Shown: positions 59,201-64,000 of the stretch, in pieces
How the letters are laid out: every line of letters begins with the position of its first letter
Position numbering within the stretch: the stretch's first letter is position 1
Assembly (NCBI RefSeq): GCF_025244825.1
Contig: NZ_CP104263.1
Span: 2,976,001 to 3,040,000 of the forward strand
DNA: 64,000 bases
Origin: Arthrobacter jinronghuae
Lineage (GTDB): Bacteria > Actinomycetota > Actinomycetes > Actinomycetales > Micrococcaceae
Direction of reading: 5' to 3'
Translations under genes and position numbers: made by a program
The notes under the pieces: model-generated
Seen by the model: the letters and a program-made list of their open reading frames with translations, nothing else
Databases searched by the model: none
What the model was told of the DNA's origin: nothing

Positions 59201-60085
59201 GTGGCTACAGCCGCCCAATGGTTAGAAGGCGCCCGCCCCAGGACGCTGCCGATGGCAATCGCGCCGGTCATCATCGGATCCGCCGCCGCGTACGACCTCG
59301 GGGGGTTCTCTCCCGTCCGCGCCGTCCTGGCCGCCCTGATCGCCGTGCTGCTGCAGGTGGGCGTGAACTACGCGAACGACTATTCCGACGGAATCCGCGG
59401 CACGGATGACAACCGGGTGGGCCCGCTGCGGCTGACCGGTTCCCGGCTGGCCTCCCCGAAGCAGGTCAAGTACACGGCCTTCGGGTGCTTTGCCGCCGCC
59501 ATGCTGGCGGGAGTGGCCCTCGTGGTCCTGGCCGGCACCCCGTACCTGATCCTCGTGGGCATCGGCTGCGTCGCCGCGGCCTGGGGGTACACCGGCGGGA
59601 AGAACCCCTACGGTTACCGGGGGCTGGGCGATATTTTCGTCTTTGTGTTCTTCGGGCTCGTCGCCACCCTCGGCACCACATACACGCAGGCACTGGAAAT
59701 CAACACCGCCGCGGTGCTGGGCGCCATCGGTACCGGCCTGATCGCGATGGCCCTGCTGATGGCCAACAACGTCCGGGACATCCCCACGGACCGGGTGGCC
59801 GGCAAGCGGACCCTCGCCGTGCGGCTGGGTGACGGCGCGGCCCGGATCAGCTACGTGATGATGCTGGCCCTGGCCCTGCTGCTGCCGCTCTTCATCGCGG
59901 GCAGCTACCCGTGGATCCTGCTGGTGCTGCTGCTCATTCCGGCGTGCATCCTGCCCTGCGGGCTGATGCTCACCGGCAAGAAGGGTTCCAGCCTGATCCC
60001 GGTCCTGAAACACACCGGGCTGATCAACCTCGGCTTCAGCGTGCTCTACGGCGCCGGGCTCGTCCTCACGCGCCTGCTGGCCTAG
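59201..60085 (+). CDS. menA: 1,4-dihydroxy-2-naphthoate polyprenyltransferase
   Basis: UbiA-family prenyltransferase (294 aa) that attaches the isoprenoid tail in the membrane. Aspartate motifs: NYANDYSDGIRGTDDNR and NNVRDIPTDRVAGKRTLAV. About eight helices. Start GTG 59201 with AAGGAAAAACACC. Last of menB-menE-menA. MenG methyltransferase is not in the window. Confidence 0.94.
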   Translation: MATAAQWLEGARPRTLPMAIAPVIIGSAAAYDLGGFSPVRAVLAALIAVLLQVGVNYANDYSDGIRGTDDNRVGPLRLTGSRLASPKQVKYTAFGCFAAAMLAGVALVVLAGTPYLILVGIGCVAAAWGYTGGKNPYGYRGLGDIFVFVFFGLVATLGTTYTQALEINTAAVLGAIGTGLIAMALLMANNVRDIPTDRVAGKRTLAVRLGDGAARISYVMMLALALLLPLFIAGSYPWILLVLLLIPACILPCGLMLTGKKGSSLIPVLKHTGLINLGFSVLYGAGLVLTRLLA

Positions 60086-60105
60086 GCTTACCGCGTCGCG
60101 GCAGG

Positions 60106-60411
60106 CTAGGCGTCGCGGCGGCGGTCGTTGTCGATCTGCACGTCCGGGTTCTCGGCCACCAAGGTGTCCTCTGCCGCGGAATCATCCAGTTCCCCGCGGT
60201 TGCGCTTGGGCGCACGTTCCTCGGTGAAGCGCCGCTGCACGGTGCGGGCCGCCTCGTCCCGCATATCGCGGGCAAACAGGTAGGTCACGCACCAGGCCAG
60301 CACGGCGGCAGCAAGTGCCGAAAGCAGGAGGCCGAGTTGCAGCACCATGCAGATTACGAAGAAGACGGCCACCAAACCCAGGCGGAGAGCAGTAAATTTC
60401 CAGAAAGCCAC
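60106..60411 (-). CDS. DUF4229 membrane protein
   Basis: A 101-aa protein with two N-terminal helices (LRLGLVAVFFVICMVLQLGL, LAAAVLAWCVTYLF), then a charged tail RDMRDEAARTVQRRFTEERA. Matches DUF4229, found next to menA in actinobacteria. Function unknown. GTG 60411 has TAGAAT exactly 6 nt upstream, fitting leaderless expression. Converges with menA. Confidence 0.85.
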   Translation of the reverse strand: MAFWKFTALRLGLVAVFFVICMVLQLGLLLSALAAAVLAWCVTYLFARDMRDEAARTVQRRFTEERAPKRNRGELDDSAAEDTLVAENPDVQIDNDRRRDA

Positions 60412-60417
60412 GCCTTC

Positions 60418-60423
60418 ATTCTA
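60418..60423 (-). promoter_or_regulatory. -10 element, leaderless start of DUF4229 gene
   Basis: TAGAAT on the minus strand, spacer GAAGGC, then GTG at 60411. Confidence 0.55.
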
Positions 60424-60483
60424 GGCGCTCGGCGTCCTTAGCGTTCCTTCCGTCCACCCGGCGCCACGGACCGTGCCCTCCAC

Positions 60484-60489
60484 TACAAT
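60484..60489 (+). promoter_or_regulatory. -10 element, leaderless start of PLDc_N protein
   Basis: TACAAT, spacer GGCCGT (6 nt), then ATG at 60496. No ribosome site. It is divergent from the DUF4229 promoter 60 bp away. Confidence 0.6.
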
Positions 60490-60495
60490 GGCCGT

Positions 60496-60867
60496 ATGCC
60501 CCGTCTTGTCTTGTTCGGCGTCATCATCGTCGCTGCCGTGATCATTTACGCCGCCATTGACTGCCTCATGTCCCGGGCAAACGAGGTGCGCAGCATTTCC
60601 AAGGTGTCCTGGATGTTCACCATCGTCCTGATTCCGGTCCTGGGCGCAGTGCTCTGGTTCCTGTTCGGCCGTCCCTCCGCAGGCCCCGGGCCGCGCGAGC
60701 CCCGGCGCCCCTCGGCGCCCGACGACGATCCCGAGTTCCTGCGCAATCTCGAGGTCCGGCGCCGCCAGGCTCAGAAGGAAGCCGAGCTCCGGGCCCGGGA
60801 GGCCGAGTTGAGGGCCAAGGAAGAAGGCAGGAATAAACAGAACGACGACGGCAAGCCCGGCGCCTAG
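60496..60867 (+). CDS. PLD nuclease N-terminal-domain membrane protein
   Basis: A 123-aa protein. First helix LVLFGVIIVAAVIIYAAIDC, then VSWMFTIVLIPVLGAVLWFLFGRP, the PLDc_N signature of two helices. A charged C-terminal coiled-coil-like tail follows (RRRQAQKEAELRAREAELRA). Function unknown; such proteins are common beside men genes in actinobacteria. Confidence 0.85.
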   Translation: MPRLVLFGVIIVAAVIIYAAIDCLMSRANEVRSISKVSWMFTIVLIPVLGAVLWFLFGRPSAGPGPREPRRPSAPDDDPEFLRNLEVRRRQAQKEAELRAREAELRAKEEGRNKQNDDGKPGA

Positions 60868-60886
60868 CTCCCCGGCTGCCCGGAAT

Positions 60887-61597
60887 TCACCCTCCGACGT
60901 GAGCGGCGATCGTCGGTATGAGGATCGGCAGGTTGATGCCTAGATGAAGCAGCATGCACGCCGGCAGGTTTTGGGTTTTCGCGTAGAGCACATAGATCAC
61001 AACGGCTCCCACGCCCGCTGTCCAGAGCCACTGCACGCCGAAGAAGAATATGTGCGGCGCAATGAAAAGTGGAACGGTCAGCGCGTAGGCGAGCCAACGC
61101 CTGCCGGTGAGTTCGCTGAGGCGTTCGATCGGATAGCCCCGGTAAAGGATCTCTTCGAATACCGCCGCTGACACGATCATGCCCAGGACAGCTGTGACAG
61201 GCAGTGCGGCGATAACGGCAGTACCCGTGTCTGCCGTTGGGGGAAGCACCGCACGGATCAGCCATTGCCAGGCCATATACACGCCAAAAAGGTAAAGCGC
61301 CCACTCCAGGTCCTTTCCCTGTGGTTTCCGCATACCGATGGATGCCGGCCGGCGGCGCTCGACGGCGGCGACGTAGACAGCAAGGCCCCCGACGGCAAGC
61401 GCATTCCAAAAGATCGACGATGCAGGGCCGGGTAACCCCGGAGCGATTCCCGCCGCACCCGGGATCCGCGGCAGCCACATGGGTGAGTACGCGATGGCGA
61501 TACCCACCGCCACTATCTGCCAACCCCGTCGCGGGCGCCGGGCAGCGCGCCAGTCCGGGCGGCTGTGAAACAGGCCGAATCTCTGCTGAAGGTTCAT
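60887..61597 (-). CDS. CPBP-family intramembrane protease
   Basis: A 236-aa Abi/CAAX-type membrane protein. Motifs FEEILYRGYPIERLSELTG (EExxxR) and PLFIAPHIFFFGVQWLW (helix His), then LHLGINLPILI (last His). About seven helices. ATG 61597 begins 1 bp after a 26-bp palindrome that overlaps its promoter, so expression should be set by the divergent TetR protein. A -10-like TAGAGT inside the palindrome implies almost no 5' leader. Confidence 0.87.
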   Translation of the reverse strand: MNLQQRFGLFHSRPDWRAARRPRRGWQIVAVGIAIAYSPMWLPRIPGAAGIAPGLPGPASSIFWNALAVGGLAVYVAAVERRRPASIGMRKPQGKDLEWALYLFGVYMAWQWLIRAVLPPTADTGTAVIAALPVTAVLGMIVSAAVFEEILYRGYPIERLSELTGRRWLAYALTVPLFIAPHIFFFGVQWLWTAGVGAVVIYVLYAKTQNLPACMLLHLGINLPILIPTIAAHVGG

Positions 61598-61598
61598 A

Positions 61599-61624
61599 GA
61601 GTCGCCACTCTAGAGCAGCGACTC
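61599..61624. promoter_or_regulatory. 26-bp palindromic operator between CPBP and TetR genes
   Basis: GAGTCGC-CA-CTCTAGAG-CA-GCGACTC: 22 of 26 bases pair. The left edge touches the CPBP start codon, and the right edge is 22 bp from the TetR start, next to its -10. Both promoters would be shut when a TetR dimer binds. Confidence 0.78.
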
Positions 61625-61633
61625 GGGGAATGC

Positions 61634-61639
61634 TACGCT
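61634..61639 (+). promoter_or_regulatory. -10 element, leaderless start of TetR gene
   Basis: TACGCT, spacer TGGGGC, then GTG at 61646. It lies 9 bp after the palindromic operator. Confidence 0.55.
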
Positions 61640-61645
61640 TGGGGC

Positions 61646-62233
61646 GTGTCCCGCTTCGTTGATCCCCAAAAATACGCGTTACGGCGAGCGAGTATCGTCA
61701 CAGCGGCGTCCACCGAGTTCGCGGTACATGGCTTCAGCCGGGCAACCACTGCGGGAATCTGCCGTGCAGCAGGGATTTCATCGGGAACGTTCTTCCACTA
61801 TTTCCCCACCAAGCTCGAGGTTCTTCTGGCCGTCCTCGAGGACGGCCTCGACGAGCTACGCGCACGTCTCGCCCGCATAGAGGAGTTGGCGTCCGGGCTT
61901 GCTGCCCTGCTGAGCTATGCCGCCTCCTCCGAGGCCGAGATGTCCGATGCCTCCTATCCGGTCTTCGTTTCCGGCCTCGCAGGAGTGGAGGCAGACCCAG
62001 CAGTCGCTGCTGCCCTCGCCGCTGAAGCCGAACTCGTTGCCGGGTTCCTTACCCGGCAGGTGGAGAACGGGCAGCGCAGCGGAGAGATCGACAGCTCTGT
62101 CCCGGCACCACAGCTGGCCACCTGGGTCGCCTGGTTGCTCGACGGCGCCGCGCAGGCCACTGCTGCGGGGCACGCGCCACTGAAGTCGCAGGTCCAGGAA
62201 GCGATCCGTACCCTCCTCACCGTGCCGCGCTGA
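61646..62233 (+). CDS. TetR-family regulator
   Basis: A 195-aa TetR protein. HTH: ASIVTAASTEFAVHGFSRAT, then AGICRAAGISSGTFFHYFPT (helix 3 with YF). The C-terminal ligand domain is Ala-rich. The start is GTG 61646, chosen from the HTH position and the -10 hexamer 6 nt upstream; the frame extends further to 61565 through the operator, which is unlikely to be coding. Divergent from the CPBP gene, which it probably controls. Confidence 0.87.
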   Translation: MSRFVDPQKYALRRASIVTAASTEFAVHGFSRATTAGICRAAGISSGTFFHYFPTKLEVLLAVLEDGLDELRARLARIEELASGLAALLSYAASSEAEMSDASYPVFVSGLAGVEADPAVAAALAAEAELVAGFLTRQVENGQRSGEIDSSVPAPQLATWVAWLLDGAAQATAAGHAPLKSQVQEAIRTLLTVPR

Positions 62234-62295
62234 TTCCGCCGCCTGGCCTAATACCGGTGCCGCCGACGAACTCCCGGCGTCGACGTACGAACAGA

Positions 62296-62331
62296 CAAAA
62301 AGGCCCGCCCCGGTATTTTCCGGGGCGGGCC
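62296..62331 (-). terminator. intrinsic terminator of the cytochrome c maturation operon
   Basis: A perfect 12-bp stem (GGCCCGCCCCGG at 62302-62313 with 62320-62331), 6-nt loop, then TTTTT on the minus strand (62301-62297). It lies 14 bp after the ccsB stop. 62234-62295 holds nothing I can name. Confidence 0.9.
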
Positions 62332-62344
62332 GTTTCGCGAAGCG

Positions 62345-63379
62345 TCAGACCCCGGAGTAGCTGTGCAGTCCGGAGAAGAACATGTTGACGATCGTGAAGT
62401 TGAAGACCACGCACAGGTAGCCGACGATCGACAGCCAGGCGGAACGGGTTCCGGTCCAGCCGCGGGTGGCACGGGCGTGCAGGTAACCGGCGTAGACCAC
62501 CCAGATCACGAAGGTCCAAACTTCCTTGGTGTCCCAGCCCCAGTACCGGCCCCACGCCTGTTCGGCCCAGATGGCGCCGGCCATGAGGGTGAAGGTCCAC
62601 AGCACGAATGCCACTGCGTTGATGCGGTAGGACAGGTTTTCCAGGCTCTGCGCGGAAGGCACGATGCGCATGAACGGCAGCCGTTCCTTGCGTCCGGAGC
62701 GGATCCGAGTTTCCCGGTCCGCCTGCAGGAGCTGCAGGACGGACATGGCGAACGTCAGCGTGAACAGTGCTGAGGCGATCACGGCAACCGAAACGTGGAT
62801 GATCAGCCAATAGCTCTGCAGCGCGGGAACCAGGTGTGCCACCGGCGTCGGGAATCCGATGGTGGCAGCCATCATCATGACGAGCACCAGGCCCACCACC
62901 ACGGTGCCGAGGAAGCGCAGGTCCCGGCGGGTCAGCACCAGCAGGAACACCACGGCCACGACCAGGGCGCCCGTGGTGCAGAACTCGTACATGTTGCCCC
63001 AAGGCACCCGGTGCGCGGCCATGCCGCGGGTGACGACGCCGGCCGCATGCACGGCTGCGGCCAGCACGGTCAGGGCCACGCCTACCCGTGCTGCGTTGCG
63101 CCGCGGACCGGTGTAGCCCATGGCGCTGTCGGCGGTCTGCGCCTCGCGGCTGCCGTCGGCATCCCAGTCCCGGGCGGAGCCGTTGCCGGAGCCGGAGCCG
63201 GCGGGAACGGTTTCACGCACGGCGGTTTTCTGTTCCAGCCGGCTCTCCACCGCCCGGATGGTCTTGCTGCTTTTCGCCAGGTCCCACGCGAACGCCAGGA
63301 AGGCGACCGTGTAGGCGAATGCCGCCAGCAGCATAAAGCGCTCGCTGTATAGGGCGAGGGTGTAATCGATGGAGGGCAT
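62345..63379 (-). CDS. ccsB: cytochrome c biogenesis protein CcsB (ResC)
   Basis: Heme-handling membrane protein (344 aa), System II. The WWD-type segment reads WGRYWGWDTKEVWTFVIW; heme His in PWGNMYEFCTTGALV region and VYAGYLHARATRGW. About eight helices; the loop near residues 50-80 is Gly/Ser-rich. It exports or holds heme for attachment by the ResB-CcsB pair. ATG 63379 overlaps the resB stop (TAATG). Confidence 0.93.
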   Translation of the reverse strand: MPSIDYTLALYSERFMLLAAFAYTVAFLAFAWDLAKSSKTIRAVESRLEQKTAVRETVPAGSGSGNGSARDWDADGSREAQTADSAMGYTGPRRNAARVGVALTVLAAAVHAAGVVTRGMAAHRVPWGNMYEFCTTGALVVAVVFLLVLTRRDLRFLGTVVVGLVLVMMMAATIGFPTPVAHLVPALQSYWLIIHVSVAVIASALFTLTFAMSVLQLLQADRETRIRSGRKERLPFMRIVPSAQSLENLSYRINAVAFVLWTFTLMAGAIWAEQAWGRYWGWDTKEVWTFVIWVVYAGYLHARATRGWTGTRSAWLSIVGYLCVVFNFTIVNMFFSGLHSYSGV

Positions 63380-64000
63380 TACTGGTCCTTACCTGATTCT
63401 TCTGCGGCATTGCTGTCCGCCGTTGCGTTTGCAGAGACGGTGGCCCGTCCAACATTCTTTCCTTCTGCGTCCTGCTGTGCCAACCACTTCTCAGCGAACA
63501 GGCTGCGGAGCGCAGCTGCTTCACTGGTCAGCCGGGGATCTTCGCCCCGGGCCAGCAGCCCGTATTCGACCATGACCCGTCCGTCGGGATGCTGGCCTGC
63601 CCGGACCCACACCCGCCGGCGTGCCAGGAACAGCGAGGCAGCCAGACCCGACAGGGAGAGCACGGCGAACACGAGGACACCGGTCTTTCCCGGATCGTAG
63701 TGGATGTCCAGCGCCGCGTAGCGCTTGAGGTCGCTGAAGGTGATGGACCCCTTGCCGTCGGGGAGCTCGTAGGTCTGGTTGGCACCCAGCACGATGCCGC
63801 CGGCATCGAGGTCGCGGTTGTTCAGCGGGGTCAGGTCTTCGGTTTCCAGCACGTAGACATTGGAGGGCACGCCTTCGTCCAGTCCCAGGTCCCCGTAGTA
63901 GGAGTTGAGGTTCAGCTGGGGGTTGATCGGATCGGGGTCACCGGAGTAGCTGACACCGGCGTCGTCGATCATGGCGGTGGGCAGGAAGAACCCGACGAAG
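63379..64000 (-). CDS. resB: cytochrome c biogenesis protein ResB (C-terminal part)
   Basis: The open frame runs past the window end, so only about the last 207 residues are seen. Features: NPQLNLNSYYGDLGLDEG, LPDGKGSITFSDLKRYAALD, HYDPGKTGVLVFAVLSLSGL (last helix) and GGCGSG-free C-terminal cytoplasmic tail GLARGED-like (YGLLARGEDPRLTSE). This is the ResB family ending. Acts with CcsB. The N-terminal helices lie outside the window. Confidence 0.9.
   Translation of the reverse strand, partial: FVGFFLPTAMIDDAGVSYSGDPDPINPQLNLNSYYGDLGLDEGVPSNVYVLETEDLTPLNNRDLDAGGIVLGANQTYELPDGKGSITFSDLKRYAALDIHYDPGKTGVLVFAVLSLSGLAASLFLARRRVWVRAGQHPDGRVMVEYGLLARGEDPRLTSEAAALRSLFAEKWLAQQDAEGKNVGRATVSANATADSNAAEESGKDQ

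Overview
The window looks like a chromosomal segment of a high-GC actinobacterium, most likely of the Micrococcaceae (Arthrobacter-like). The basis is the strong G/C third-position bias, many GTG and TTG starts, many four-base ATGA/GTGA overlaps within operons, actinobacterial families (DUF4229, PLDc_N, CGNR, NAD(P)H-hydrate dehydratase without an epimerase partner) and a CebR-type operator. No rRNA, tRNA, CRISPR array, transposase or phage gene was seen. The content is metabolic and mostly ordinary chromosome.

Layout. 0-3.7 kb: a polar amino-acid ABC importer with two tandem binding proteins, then permease and ATPase. 3.7-7 kb: a decayed LysR fragment, a small helix-hairpin-helix protein, and menaquinone genes menD and menC. 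7-10 kb: PAP2 phosphatase, MFS transporter, MBL-fold hydrolase. 10-14.9 kb: a 2-oxoacid dehydrogenase operon (E1alpha, E1beta, E2) divergent from an Lrp/AsnC regulator, with a 9-bp inverted repeat between them. 15-20.2 kb: phenylacetyl-CoA epoxidase operon paaABCDE plus a paaG-like gene. 20.3-23.2 kb: a membrane protein and oligopeptidase B. 23.3-29.4 kb: a cellobiose-type uptake operon cebEFG-bglC-cebR with two perfect CebR operators. 29.5-38.8 kb: DedA protein, paaI-paaK-tetR, a hypothetical protein, MFS exporter, CGNR regulator and paaZ. 38.9-46.2 kb: mixed single genes (SGNH hydrolase, FAD oxidoreductase, DNA ligase, alpha/beta hydrolase, luciferase-like oxidoreductase, universal stress protein, hypotheticals). 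46.2-48.6 kb: CPBP protease, NnrD, histidine phosphatase. 48.6-57 kb: narGHJI-narK nitrate respiration. 57-60.1 kb: menB, menE, menA. 60.1-62.2 kb: small membrane proteins and a divergent CPBP/TetR pair. 62.3-64 kb: cytochrome c maturation genes ccsB and resB (resB runs off the end).

How it fits together. Three paa loci across 23 kb form one phenylacetate pathway (PaaK activation, PaaABCE epoxidation, PaaG isomerisation, PaaZ ring cleavage, PaaI thioesterase rescue). The TetR gene beside paaK is a good PaaR candidate, and operator-like sites lie before paaA and paaZ. The men genes, nar operon and ccsB/resB together describe a menaquinone-based respiratory chain able to use nitrate.

The most striking sequence-level pattern is regulatory. 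Twelve genes, on both strands, have a TANNNT -10-like hexamer exactly 6 nt before the start codon, as expected of leaderless transcripts. No clearly novel multi-gene system was found. The best leads are this leaderless series, the PaaR sites, a PaaB with a long Thr/Pro/Ala repeat extension, and a 26-bp palindrome between a CPBP protease gene and a TetR gene.
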